Assembly: GCF_010015445.1 (NCBI RefSeq)
Contig: NC_053120.1
Location: forward strand, 2,472,412 to 2,536,411
Source: Perca fluviatilis
Lineage: Eukaryota > Chordata > Actinopteri > Perciformes > Percidae
Direction of reading: 5' to 3'
Length of the DNA stretch: 64,000 nucleotides
Shown: piece after piece, positions 47,701-57,455 of the stretch
How positions within the stretch are numbered: position 1 is the first letter of the stretch
Layout: every line of letters starts with the position of its first letter
The notes under the pieces: model-generated
The model's input: the letters and a program-made list of their open reading frames with translations, nothing else
Told to the model about the DNA's origin: nothing
Databases searched by the model: none
Program-made: the position numbers and the translations under genes

Positions 47701-50319
47701 GCTGCCACAGACACTCTCCTCTCTACTCTATCCTCCTCTCTTGACTCTCTCTGCCCTCTTACGTCACAACAGGCTCGCAAGTCCTCCCCAGTGCCGTGGT
47801 TATCTGACTCAGTGCGTGCTGAAAGATCAACCATACGGGCAGCGGAAAGGAAATCTAAACACCCAGATGATCTGCTTACCTATCAGTCTCTTCTTTCCTC
47901 CTTCACTGCCTCTATTTCTGCGGCAAAAAGCTCTTTTTATCAATCCAAAATGTAATCCTCTGTCTAAAACCCCCCAAAACTTTTTTCCATCTTCTCTAAC
48001 CTCCTACATTCCTCCAGTCCACCTCCTCCCTCCTCCCTCCTACCAACCCACTTTGTAAACTACTTTGTAAAAAAGATAGATGACATACGCTCTTCCTTCT
48101 CCACCACACCTCCTAAAATCACCTTACCATCCATCACATCCAGTACTCTTTCACCCCTCTATCTCGAAATCAAATTCTTACTTTGATTACCTCTGCCCGC
48201 CCAACCACCTGCCCCCTGGATCTTATCCCTTCTCACCTCCTCCAGTCCATTGCTCCTGACCTGCTTCCTTTCCTAGCTCATCTCATTCCCCAATGCCCTC
48301 AAGGAGGCAAGAGTGACCCCACTACTCAAAAAACCAACACTCGACTCCTCTGATGTAAATAACTATAGACCTGTCTCCCTTCTTCCATTTCTATCTAAAA
48401 CTCTTGAGCGTGCCATTCATAATCAACTCTCTACCTATCTCCACCAGAACAACCTTCTTGATCCCCACCAGTCTGGCTTCAAGGCTGGTCACTTAACAGA
48501 AACTGCCCTCCCTGCTGTCACTGAGCAGCTTCACATCGCTAGAACAACCTCTCTCTCTTCCATCATCATCCTTCTGGACCTTTTTGCTGCCTTTGACACA
48601 GTGAACCACCAGATACTCATTTCGACACTCCAGAATCTGGGTGTCTCAGGCTCTGCGCTCTCATTGCTCACATCTTACCTGGCAGACCGAACCTACCGGG
48701 TAACTTGGAGAGGATCTAGCTCAGAGCCTTGCCCACTCAAAACTGGGGTTCCCCAGGGATCAGTTCTGGGTCCCCTCTTCTTTTTCTCTGTACACCAACT
48801 CTCTCGGGCCTGTCATTCAGTCGCACGGCTTTTCTTATCACTGCTACGCGGATGACACCCAACTAATTCTCTCCTTTCCTGAGTCTGAAACTCAAGTAGC
48901 AGCACGTATCTCGGCCTGTCTGACTGACATCTCTTCTTGCATGTCCGCACATCATCTGAAACTCAATCTTGACAAGACTGAGCTCCTTTTCCTTCTAGGG
49001 AAAGTCTCTCCTACCCAAGACCTGACTATAACAATTGACAACTCTGTGGTAGTCCTCGCCCAGACTGCTAGAAACCTGGGTGTGACACTTGATGACCAAC
49101 TCTCCTTCACTGCCAACATTGCTGCAACCACGCGATCATGTAGATACATGCTGCATAACATCAGAAGGATACTTCCCCTTCTAACACAGGAGGTGGCTCA
49201 GGTTCTGGTTCAGGCTCTAGTCATCTCACGTCTAGACTACTGCAACTCCCTCCTGATTGGCCTACCTGCATGTGCCATCCGACCCCTGCAGCTCATTCAG
49301 AACGCAGCAGCTCGACTTGTCTTCAACCTCCCCAAGTGCTCTCACACTACACCACTCCTCCGCTCTCTTCACTGGCTACCAATTGCTGCCCGCATCCGCT
49401 TCAAGACACTAGTACTTACATACAGTACACTAGTACTCTCATACACTACACTAGTACTCTCATACAGTACACTAGTACTTACATACAGGGCCACGAACGG
49501 ATCAGCCCCAGCTTACATCCAGGACATGGTCAAACCATATACCCCAACCCGCTCACTCCGCTCTGCATCAGCCAAACTGCTTGCTGCCCCCTCACAGCGA
49601 GGGAGAACTAATCACTCAACCAAATCCAGACTGTTCACTGTCCTGGCTCCTAAATGGTGGAACGAGCTCCCCATCGACATCAGGATGGCTGAAAGCCTAC
49701 ACATCTTCCGCCGAAGGCTAAAAACACATCTCTTCCGACTACACCTCGGATAAAATATAAAAAAAAAAAAAAAAACTGCACTTTTATACGTTTCTTTGTA
49801 GCTTTGCTTATTTAAAGCTAATGTACTTGCACTTACTACTTGTTGTCTAGAGTTTGGACCTTCTCAGTTGAATGCACTTAATTGTAAGTCCTGATTATTT
49901 ATATGGAGCCTGGTGGAGATATGCTGGCTCTGTACACGCTAAAAGTCCTGATTATTTACATGGATTCTGGTGGAAATATGCTGGCTCTATACACGCTAAA
50001 AGTCCTGATCATTTACATGGAGTCTGGTGGGTTTGGTGATGGTGATTTTGGGGCTGTTCCATGTTAAACTAAAAGGATCTTACTCTTTAACCAAAAGGTC
50101 TATCTCTGTAGGGATCCATCCCATAATGTTGTCAGACACTTAGAATAATAATCTGAGTCTGTCAGCCACTTACACACAGGAAAATCCAGCTTGAAAACAA
50201 ACTAAATTACCATTTAAATGAACTCATATTATTAATTGAAATGTGACTTGGAGTGAGCTGTCCAGATGATCCACTTACCCATCACAATGAACACAAACAG
50301 ACTCCACTGCATCTTCACC
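38366..50319 (-). CDS. secreted five-CTLD lectin gene L3 (gene span)
   Basis: Exons in order on minus: signal 50279-50319 (coding from 50312), A 45117-45488, B 41780-42124, A' 41078-41428, B' 39415-39747 and C 38366-38727. The coding lengths 34, 372, 345, 351, 333 and 362 add to 1797 nt, exactly 599 codons with stop, and all junctions are phase 1. No stop or frameshift was found. The protein would be 598 residues: signal peptide, five tandem CTLDs, no membrane anchor. The architecture recalls the extracellular part of mannose-receptor/PLA2R-type proteins without their CysR or fibronectin domains. No signal exon lies in the 351-bp B to A' intron, which favours one gene over two. Confidence 0.65.
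39182..39331 (-). mobile_element. tRNA-derived SINE in L3 intron B'-C
   Basis: On minus it begins near TGGCAGTATCTCAGTCAG (A-box-like) and has GGTTGCTGGTTCAAGTCCCC (B-box GGTTCAAGTCC) 30-40 bp later. It interrupts sequence that is continuous in introns 215-565 and 20760-21300. It cannot be a working tRNA: no cloverleaf or anticodon stem is evident. Confidence 0.65.
39415..39747 (-). CDS. lectin L3 CTLD exon B' (fourth domain)
   Basis: An intact 333-nt phase 1-1 exon: KKSGKTFYISHQKMNWTDAQ, RFCKEKYTDLISGVKQLEDF, AFWIGLFRISDWSWSDGSSF, FRSWDDDKQ, KTCAMTTSNGNWSSDDC and FFCYNG. The domain is short, without an EPN/QPD loop. SWDDDKQ takes the place of the long loop. Confidence 0.85.
39861..40239. 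mobile_element. TAGCC MITE with 9-bp target duplication
   Basis: The ends are TAGCCTGGGTAAACC and the complement of TAGCCTGGTTGACACC. AAACTCCCC occurs at 39852-39860 and again at 40240-40248. It shares end and duplication length with 31959-32511. The inner sequence has an open stretch (MTATEAQRHPDRWSDWLKDY) with no recognised domain. Confidence 0.85.
40397..40600. mobile_element. ACGAATCCTACTATGG MITE
   Basis: A single copy in the A'-B' intron, with ends ACGAATCCTACTATGG and CCATAGTAGGATTCG. It is in the same position as the pair in L2. Confidence 0.7.
41078..41428 (-). CDS. lectin L3 CTLD exon A' (third domain)
   Basis: An intact 351-nt phase 1-1 exon: QRSSIAGHLYDYHFIGDQK, CRKNYTDLATVSNQADM, YPAGAWIGLQQDWRW, LPGVEFNKSKWSPGQPDNQ, ENCVWMKDDTWDDVSC and FICYDG. 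This is the only domain in the window with a true QPD triplet, the galactose-type selectivity motif. WDD at the WND position still offers acidic ligands, so calcium and galactose-type binding is plausible. Confidence 0.87.
41780..42124 (-). CDS. lectin L3 CTLD exon B (second domain)
   Basis: An intact 345-nt phase 1-1 exon: KKSGKTFYISDSEKTWQDAQ, SFCKENYTDLISGVNQLEDF, PFWIGLFRDSDWSWSDGSSF, SFRSWDDDKQNQDPKKTCAM and KWSTDDCDKTKPFFCYNG. It is nearly identical to B', so the A-B module was duplicated as a unit. Confidence 0.87.
42396..42520 (+). repeat. 19-bp minisatellite CAAATACACACAACACAAC
   Basis: About six copies with small changes. Flanking sequence (42270-42620) is a low-complexity CAAA-rich insert in the L3 A-B intron. 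Confidence 0.85.
42724..43289. mobile_element. hAT-type MITE, 550 bp, perfect 8-bp duplication
   Basis: GATTGGGT occurs at 42724-42731 and 43282-43289. The ends are TAGAGCTGAAGATC and its partial complement ending in CAGCTCTA. Inside are repeated CGGGCTCGGGCC motifs. The empty site is visible at 18558 (GATTGGCTATCACC). Confidence 0.85.
43361..44172. mobile_element. TTAA MITE with internal 46-bp array
   Basis: TTAA flanks (43361-43364 and 44169-44172) enclose ends AGGTCCCATGGCATG and CATGTTATAGGATCT. Exactly eight 46-bp units (GAGACTTCAGATACAGTATT and so on) occupy 43771-44138. It is a common teleost non-autonomous element type. Confidence 0.85.
44213..44793 (+). pseudogene. non-LTR retrotransposon endonuclease fragment
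   Basis: The frames read LQLGGNRYVCDCCVLIITET then TWLHLGIPNASMQLAGRTLL, and after frame changes VVIVTAVCVPPNMALSLLL and VQIIAGDFNEANLKH. TETWL and AGDFN are boxes of the APE-type endonuclease of LINEs. The reverse transcriptase is absent. It lies in the L3 A-B intron. Confidence 0.65.
44794..45116 (-). other. L3 intron sequence after exon A
   Basis: It matches the sequence 3' of the other A exons (22500-22798 and 40800-41077). No element is seen. Confidence 0.55.
45117..45488 (-). CDS. lectin L3 CTLD exon A (first domain)
   Basis: An intact 372-nt phase 1-1 exon: CSSIGSQLCDYYFIKKNMTW, AQEYCIKHYTDLATVSNQTD, RAGAWIGLQENTTNTVWRW, WSPRQPNNLGNRENCVRM, NDTWDDNSC and FICYDG. It has QPN in place of QPD/EPN and WDD in place of WND. 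NTT and NDT are potential N-glycosylation sites. The domain is longer than A' by the NTTNTV insertion. Confidence 0.87.
45754..46695 (+). repeat. 57-bp minisatellite, about 16 copies, in L3 intron 1
   Basis: The unit contains GATATGCTGGCTCTATACAC and TGATTATTTACATGGAGTCT. Copies differ by a few bases (GATATG/AATATG, CTATAC/CTTTAC). A flank GTTTGGTGATGGTGATTTTG follows, as at 4571 and 50031. 57 is divisible by 3, so long frames appear in several phases; none is a gene. Confidence 0.95.
46987..47699 (+). pseudogene. L2-type LINE endonuclease domain
   Basis: The frame reads ISGFASLQSLDFLALTETWI, GRGGGTGLLINPKW, then after a frame change INVIYHPPGPLGEFLEELD, LLLLGDFNIQTD, NHLDLIFTRNCSTSN and LHTSDHFIISYSL. 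TETWI, GDFN, LDLIF and SDH are the ordered catalytic boxes of the APE-like endonuclease. One frame change is required near 47290 and the end is again out of frame. Confidence 0.75.
48313..49753 (+). pseudogene. L2-type LINE reverse transcriptase
   Basis: It includes NNYRPVSLLPFLSKTLERAI, DPHQSGFKAGHLTETAL, IIILLDLFAAFDTVNHQIL, KTGVPQGSVLGPLFF and, after a frame change near 48790, FSYHCYADDTQLILSF; then HHLKLNLDKTELLFL and LDYCNSLLIGLP. FAAFD and YADD are the catalytic boxes. It ends FRRRLKTHLFRLHLG. In the C-terminal part TLVLTYS is repeated four times by a 21-bp tandem repeat (about 49406-49490) that keeps the frame. Another frame piece (47689-47955) is the linker before the transcriptase. 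Confidence 0.82.
49887..50035 (+). repeat. 57-bp minisatellite, resumed after the LINE
   Basis: About 2.6 units of the same array, followed by the standard flank GTTTGGTGATGGTG. Confidence 0.9.
50279..50319 (-). CDS. lectin L3 signal-peptide exon
   Basis: ATG at 50312 gives MQWSLFVFIVM and one base before GTAAGT at 50278. It joins in phase to exon A (giving MGQCSSIG). The chosen start is the only ATG in the exon and is preceded by a possible CTAACAG acceptor. Confidence 0.75.
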
Positions 50320-50342
50320 CTGTTAGATGATAATAAACACAG

Positions 50343-50482
50343 TTATTTTTGGCAGACAGAAGAACAGCCCGTCTTTATGTTTTAGGGATGCAGTGTATGA
50401 CCCAATCACTCAGGTTGCAAATCAAAGATTGGGTTATATACTGTATCCCTAAACATAAAAGGCTGTTCTTCTGTCCGTTTCG
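50343..50482. repeat. hairpin-forming inverted repeat upstream of L3
   Basis: The arms GACAGAAGAACAGCCCGTC and GGCTGTTCTTCTGTC enclose about 100 bp in which CCAATCACTCAGG and AAAGATTGGG also pair. It is the same structure as at 4886-5006. Confidence 0.7.
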
Positions 50483-51448
50483 CCCCCCCTCCCGACGGCT
50501 TATCTCACTCCGCCAACATTTGAATATAATTTTCATATTATTTATTTTAACACAAATTCAAAAAGTCCAACAGGAAGCACATGAATGCAAATGTCACAGT
50601 TCAAGGTGTTACACTGTTGACTTGTTTAACTTTTTTGTAACTTCAATAAATGTTAAAATGCAGATAAGCAACAAAAATATAAAAAAAAAACTGTCAAAAA
50701 CTTTAAAAAAAACGTTGATAAAAGCGACAAAACTAAAAAAAAATCTACAAAAAGTGTCGGAAGCTAAAAAAAAAAATGCAGAATTTTTTTGAAAAACGTG
50801 CCAGTATTGCTTTAGCCGGGGGGACAACACAAGCATTAAAATGTGAAATCAAACAGCCGAGTTTATAACTTATCAAAAAAGTTTCTACATCAGAAATTTT
50901 CTTTTAACCAAATTGTCAAAAAATAATGTGGATGGTTCTATATATGACGCTCTTCACAAGTTACATAAAAGATCAGCTGAGTACTTTCATTGAATTTGGG
51001 TGTTTTATTCAATTTTATAGCATTTGGAAAGAAAAAATGATAAATAAATAACTTTAAAAAGAGTGACAAAAATGTCGGAAAAAACAACAAAACATAAAAA
51101 AAGAAAGCGCAGGAAAAATGTGCCAAAAACATCGGTAAGAAGTGACAAAAAAAACGTATAAAAAACTTTGGTGAAAAGCAACAGAAGTGTCCAAAAAGAC
51201 GACCAAGACGTGAGTTAAATAGTACATTTTGACCCAGAAAAATAAAAAGTAGCACTGTTGATGAGGACGACAACAGAAACGTTAAAATGTGAAATCAAAC
51301 AGCCGAGTTTATAACTTATATTTCATTTATTTTTATTTATTTATTTGATAGGGACAATGCTCATTGATCAACAGACAAATTACTTGCTGTAAACAAGCCA
51401 GAGTTAGCTACAAATGCTAGTTTCCAACTTATATAGTTTATGACTTAC

Positions 51449-51520
51449 ATCTTGTGAATGTCCAACAGCTTCACTCTGCTCTGATGGTTCTCCCTTTCTG
51501 TGCTCTCAACACTTTATTAA
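51449..51520 (-). promoter_or_regulatory. candidate lectin promoter and 5' UTR exon, copy 4
   Basis: TTAATAAAG at 51512-51520 and a GTAAGT donor at 51448, 1.1 kb upstream of the L3 signal exon. Confidence 0.45.
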
Positions 51521-52336
51521 TCCTCTTCATACACTCTGGTGTCACTTTGAATATTAAAATATCAAAATGTCAGATCTGTATCATGGCCTGGTAACTTCCC
51601 CCTGTTACCTTCATGTAAACATGTTTTTGGTATTCCTTATTTAGTAACATAGAGCGGGAGAAAGCATGGACAAACTTTATCCATAACAAGATTAAGGACG
51701 TCTCTTTCAAGGTTTTATTACACAAACTTGTGTTACAAAGATATAGGGCCCTATATTGCACCCAGCACAATTGACTTGAGCAAGGCCCTTAAAGGTAACT
51801 TTCAGGATTATTTTTCATGATTACTTACTGACTTTTGGAAAAGATGTTGCATTTATTAAAGTTACAACACACACACACACACAGACACACACACACAGAG
51901 ACAAACACACAAGTCAACAGTGTAACACCTTAAAATGTGACATTAGCATTCATATGTTTCCTGTTGGGGATTTTTTGAATTTGAGTTAAAGGAAATAATA
52001 TGAAAATTATATGAATATCTTGGTGGAGTGAGGGGGAAACAGACAGAAGAACAGTCTGTCTTTATGTTTAGGGATACAGTGTATCACCCAGTCCCTCAGG
52101 ATGCAAATCAAAGATTTAACTATTCATCACATTCAGCTGCATCGTAAAGGGAAACGTTTGGGGTTTTTTTTCAACCAGGACTCTATGTTCCCATGTGTTT
52201 GTGTCTCAGTGACTGATGGGAACAACTATCTTTAAAAATGGTCCAAAGAAAGAACCAAGCTGTAATGTAACCCTACAGGACAGATGTTCAGCAGCAGTTA
52301 GAGTCCACTAAAAGGTCTGTTTTAGCTGATTGACAC

Positions 52337-52367
<31 letters not shown>

Positions 52368-52432
52368 CAGACACACACAAACACACACACACAAACAGAC
52401 ACACATGCACACACAGACACACAGACACACAT

Positions 52433-52483
<51 letters not shown>

Positions 52484-53602
52484 TAAAACTGTTAATACTC
52501 CACCAGTACTGTATACGCGCCACTCACCAACTTATTACCACTGTACTGTTACTCTTGTTTTTGGAATTCATGGTCAATAAACCTCTTTTAAAGGAAATTA
52601 TACCACATTATTTAGTCAAAAAAGCAGAAATTATGAATTATTTTGACTAATATTAGAGTAATGTATGTTGATGGATAATCATAGACTGGTGTATCAAAGT
52701 TTAGTCCGAATACTGTTTAGAAACCATTTACATTGTTTTCAAATTCTTTAAAATTTAAGAAAACACACAAAATGTGATGAAAGTATAGTGATCATTAATT
52801 GTACTTGTGAAGACCGTTGGAGGGAACCATCCTTTTTGATAACGTGTCAATTTTGACCCAAAGGCAACAGGAGTGTTAAATATTGAGATATAAACATAAA
52901 GAGTTTGAAGGAGAACTGGAAACCTTATCAGTATATAAATCAGATTTTACATGCCGTATTACGTTGAATACAATCCCTCCTATGCAAATCCACAAAGACA
53001 TTAAAATGTGAAATCAAACAGGCGAGTTTCTAACTTACATCTTTACAAACATTTAACCCTCCTGTGGAATTTGACCCATTTTCAAAAAGTGTCTATATCA
53101 GAAATGTGGGTTTTCTTTCAACCAAATTGCCAAAAATGAACATGGAGGGTTCCATTTAACTCTCTTCTGAAGTAAAATGAAGGATCAGTTCACTAATTTC
53201 ATTGAATTTTGGGTATTTTATTCAATTTTATAGCATATTTCTGCTTTTTAAACAAAAGAAATTAGGTTTATTGACCCTGATTTCCCAGAATAAGTGTAAA
53301 ACTCATTGTATAAGTTGTTAGTAGTGCCATTCAGTCAAACCAAGCGACAAAAAAGCAACACAAATATCAAAAAAGCATAAAAAACGTTGAAAATAAATTC
53401 AATAAAAAGTGCAGGAAGTTGGAAAAAAATGCAAAAGAAATGTTGAAAAAAGTGCTAACATTTCTTTATCCGTGAGGACAACACAGACATTAAAATGTGA
53501 AATCAAACAGCCGAGTTAATAACTTATATAACTTATATAGTTTATAACTTATATAACTTATATAGTTTATAACTTATATAACTTATATAGTTTATAACTT
53601 AC

Positions 53603-53673
53603 ATCTTGTGAATGTCCACAGCTTCTCTCTGCTCTGATGGTTCTCCCTTTCTGTGCTCACAACACTTTATTAA
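53603..53673 (-). promoter_or_regulatory. candidate lectin promoter and 5' UTR exon, copy 5
   Basis: TTAATAAAG at 53665-53673 and a GTAAGT donor at 53602, preceded by the TTATATAACTTATATAG short tandem repeat as in copy 2. Confidence 0.4.
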
Positions 53674-56053
53674 TCCTCTTCATACACTCTGGCTGTCATT
53701 TGAATATTAAAATATCAACGTGTCAGATCTGTAGCATCAGGCCCTGATTGGCTAATCCGGAGCACCGGGAGAATCCCCAAAACTTCCCCCTGTTACCTTC
53801 ATCTAAACATGTCTTTGGTATTCCTTTGAGTTTGACACACGTGATTTACATGAACATCCAGAAACTGCACGGCAAAAACAAAGACTGCTCTTATACTTGA
53901 CTTCTGAGGAAGATATGTGCAGTCTAATTTGTTAGCGCCGGTCTGCAGTGAACCCAAAGAGAGCTGATGTGGCCCATTTGCATCCCTGTGGACCTCAGAC
54001 CAGGTTTTGATCCCCTAACGCTGATAGAAAGGCCTGGATTAACCCTCGGCTTGTCTTACCATCCACCATGCAGGCTTTGGTTTGGTTTTTCTGGGTGAAT
54101 ATTTCTAATTAAAACTTTTTTTTGTGACGTTTTTGTCACTTTATGAAAAAAATAATTTCTCACTTTTTTCCAATGTTTTTGTCACTTTTTCTACCAATTT
54201 TTTTATCACAAATTTCCGATGTTATTGTCGATTGTTTTTGGCACCTTTTTTTTTGTTTTTTCCAACACTTTCTGTCTGCAGTGAACCCAAACAGAACTGA
54301 TGTCTTACCATCCACCATGCAAGCGTTGGTTTGGTTTTTCTGGGTGAACATTTCTAATTAAAACTTTTTTTGGTGAAGTTTTTGTCACTTTTTGAAAAAA
54401 ATAATTTCTCACTTTTTTCCGATGTTTTTGTCACTTTTTTGGATTTTTTTTCAAATTTATTTTGTCACAAATTTCTGATGTTATTGTCGATTTTTTTCCA
54501 ACATTTTCTGTCACTTTTTTTCCAATGTTCTTTGATCATCATAGCCAGGGGTGCACATAACTGTGCACCATAGCAGATGGTGTCTGGTACTCACCCCATA
54601 TGTAGCGTTGTGATGTGCTGCAACAGCAGCAATCGGCACAATGACTTGTTTCTCATACTTATTAATATTATTCCGTCCGTTTTTTGTCCCGCTAAGGCTC
54701 ACAAAGTGTTGCCAACACGCGCACAGAAATGACATCATCACGTGTGTAACGCTCAGGAATGGTGTGCTATGACTTTTCTAAGAGATTTGCCACACGGTTT
54801 TCACGAAATCGACAAAAAACGGTGCAAAATTGTCCCATAATCTTGAATGGGAAATCGTTGGGAAATCGCTTAACATCGCTCAAAACAAGCCCCCTTTGGG
54901 ACCATGCTGTATCGCCATACTTTAATGGAGAAAAAAGATTAAAAGTTTCTACCGAAGACAAGACTTTGGCCTTTATTGGGCTGAATGTGCATTCACATAT
55001 CAAGCACGGTTTCTACGAAATCACAGTTTACGTATCGTCCTCATTTCAGACCGTTTCAGATTTTCCAATGTGTGTGTATGTGGCCGGAATGTTGAGAGTT
55101 AGAGTGGGAGTCAGAGTGGGCAGCTGCAGTACGATTCTCGGAAATTTTTCCAAACAAATTGCTCTCTACCCTACAGTTTTCACTCTTCATACATAATAGT
55201 TGGTCAAAATGTAGGAAATATTGTGGCGGTCGCAGACACGTGAGTATGGAATCCACTGGACGTAAACTTTTTGCTCTAGACACACCAACTGCCAATAGAA
55301 ACAATGGCGTTACAGTACGATTTGCTGAAATTTCTTCCAAACAAATTGCTCTCTCCCATATAATTTTCACTCTACATTCATCATAGTTGGTCAAAATCTA
55401 GGAAATCTTGTCCCTGTCGCAGGCATGTGACTATGAAATCCACCGGACCTAAACTTTTTGTTATTTTGAAACCAACTGCCGATAGAAACTGTAACAAAAA
55501 TGAAGCTGCAGTACTTCTTCAGACTGGTTGAGATTTTTCAATGTGTGTGTATGGGGCACAGAATGTTGAAAGCTAGAAGGTGAAACTGCATTATGATTCT
55601 CTGAAAGTTTTCCAAACAAATTACTCTTGCTCCTACAGTTTTCACTCTTCATACATCATTGTTGGTCAAAATGTAGGAAATTTTGTGACGGTCGCAGACA
55701 TGTAACTACAGAATCCAACGGATGTAAAGCCATTTTGCCTCTTCCTCCCTGTATGACTTTCACCCCCCAGTTCCATCTTAACTTGCATGGGAAAACTAGA
55801 GATAGTTTTAGGGTGACCTTGTAGCCCCTATCTGTTCAGACAAACAGTGCTCACATTATGTTCCAGACTGGATGTCTCAGCAGTTAAGCAGAAACTGAGA
55901 TAAACTGTCTTTCAATAATATGAGAATAAAAGTAGAAATAAAACATAAAAATATAAGGAACTAGAAAATTCCGGAAGAAATTTTGACAGTGTGCCTACTA
56001 CTTTGTGCACATCCGAATAACACTAGCTAAGTAGATACATAGGTCACACTGTC

Positions 56054-56089
<36 letters not shown>

Positions 56090-56112
56090 CGAATACGAGT
56101 CTGATGGATTTA

Positions 56113-56340
56113 CGATGCTTAAAGTACTGATTATTTACATGGAGTCTGGTGGGTTTAGGATGCTTAAATAACTGATTATTAACATGGAGTCTGGTGGATT
56201 CAGGATGCTTAAAGTACTCATTATTTACATGGAGTCTGGTGGGTTTAGGATGCTTAAAGTACTGACTATTTACATGTAGTCTGGTGGGTTCAGGATGCTT
56301 GAAGTTCTGATTATTTACATGGAGTCTGGTGGGTTTAGCG
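56113..56340 (+). repeat. 45-bp minisatellite sharing the 57-bp core
   Basis: Five units with GATGCTTAAAGTACTGATTA and TTTACATGGAGTCTGGTGGG. The 25-bp stretch TGATTATTTACATGGAGTCT-GGTGG is the same as in the lectin-intron array, but the rest of the unit differs. Confidence 0.9.
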
Positions 56341-56972
56341 ACACAAGCCTCAGCAATTCAATATATATATAATTTGCTTACATTTTAAATACATACAGTG
56401 TTGTTTTAATGGTGAGGTGTTAATTGTCTTAACCTTTTAGAGATATACCTTTTTAAAACCTATTTAAGACCTTTCTGTTTACCAGAAACAGCTATGAAGT
56501 AGCTAGCGCTAAACCCACCAGACTCCATTTAAAAAACAGTACTTTTAGCTAGTATAGAGACAACATATTTTCACATATAAATCAGTAAACTATGTGTTTA
56601 TTTCAACCAACACTAGAGTTGTGATGGTGGGAAAAGTGTAGAGGAGACCAAAAACGGCTTTTCCTAGTTTTATTTTGTTTCTGTCGACTTTTAATGTAGT
56701 GTGGTTTACGATGCTTAAAGTACTGATTATTTACATGGAGTCTGGTGGGTTTAGCGACACAAGCCTCAGCAATTCAATATATATATATATAATTTGCTTA
56801 CATTTTAAATACATACAGTGTTGTTTTAATGGTGAAGTGTTAATTGTCTTAACCTTTTAGAGCTCTACCTTTTTAAAACCTATTTAAGACCTTTCTGTCT
56901 ACCAGCAAAAGCTATGAAGTAGCTAGCGCTAAACACACCAGACTCCATTTAAAAAATAGTACTTTTAGCTAG
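56333..56972 (+). repeat. 220-bp direct duplication
   Basis: 56333-56556 and 56746-56972 are near-identical, from GTTTAGCGACACAAGCCTC to TACTTTTAGCTAG, separated by about 190 bp. Each ends in a reversed CACCAGACTCCATTTAAAAA motif. Confidence 0.85.
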
Positions 56973-57088
56973 AGAAGACCAACAACGACTTTTCATAGCT
57001 TTATTTGTTGTCTGTCAACTTTTAATGTAGTGTGTTTTACGATGCTTAAATGACTGTTTATTTACATGGAGTCTTGTGGGTTTAGCGA

Positions 57089-57128
57089 CGATGTGTGTGT
57101 ATGTGTGTATGTGTGTGTGTATGTATGT

Positions 57129-57173
<45 letters not shown>

Positions 57174-57212
57174 TGAGTGTGTGTGTGTGTGTGTGTGTAT
57201 GTGAGAGAGCAT

Positions 57213-57252
<40 letters not shown>

Positions 57253-57296
57253 ATGTGTGGTTGTGTGTGTGTGTGTGTGTGTGAGTGTGTGTGTTA
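57089..57296 (+). repeat. (GT)n compound microsatellite
   Basis: GT runs with GTAT and GAGA interruptions. Confidence 0.95.
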
Positions 57297-57317
57297 AAGT
57301 ACTACACTACCCATAAT

Positions 57318-57455
57318 CCCTCTCTCTCCTTCTCTCTCTCCCTCTCTCTCTCCCTCCCTCCCTTCCTCCCTCCCTCCCTCCCTCCCTCCCTCCTTTCCTT
57401 CCTTCCTTCCTTGCTTCCTTCCTTCCTTCCCTTCCTTCCTTCCTTCCTTCCTTCC
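57318..57455 (+). repeat. polypyrimidine CT/CCTT tract
   Basis: Runs of CTCTCT, CTCC and CTTC form about 135 bp of almost pure pyrimidine on plus. The minus-strand frame of basic/glycine repeats across it is not a gene. Confidence 0.95.

Larger units (their letters stand above)
46764..49886 (+). mobile_element. L2-type LINE, about 3.1 kb, in L3 intron 1
   Basis: It is inserted next to the 57-bp array and antisense to L3. It contains an endonuclease region, a reverse transcriptase and a 3' tail (CACTTAATTGTAAGTC) that stops where the array resumes at about 49887. Frameshifts break it into several frames, so it is inactive. Confidence 0.8.
50483..54537 (-). other. duplicated 5' flank of a lectin unit, third copy
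   Basis: It is homologous to 12053-15866 without the Kolobok-like and palindromic insertions; the empty site is at 50809-50820. It contains CA tracts (51868-51895 and 52338-52482) and T-rich GTCACTTTTT blocks at 54120-54530. 50510-50700 is a reversed copy of 51840-52030. No gene is supported. Confidence 0.7.
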
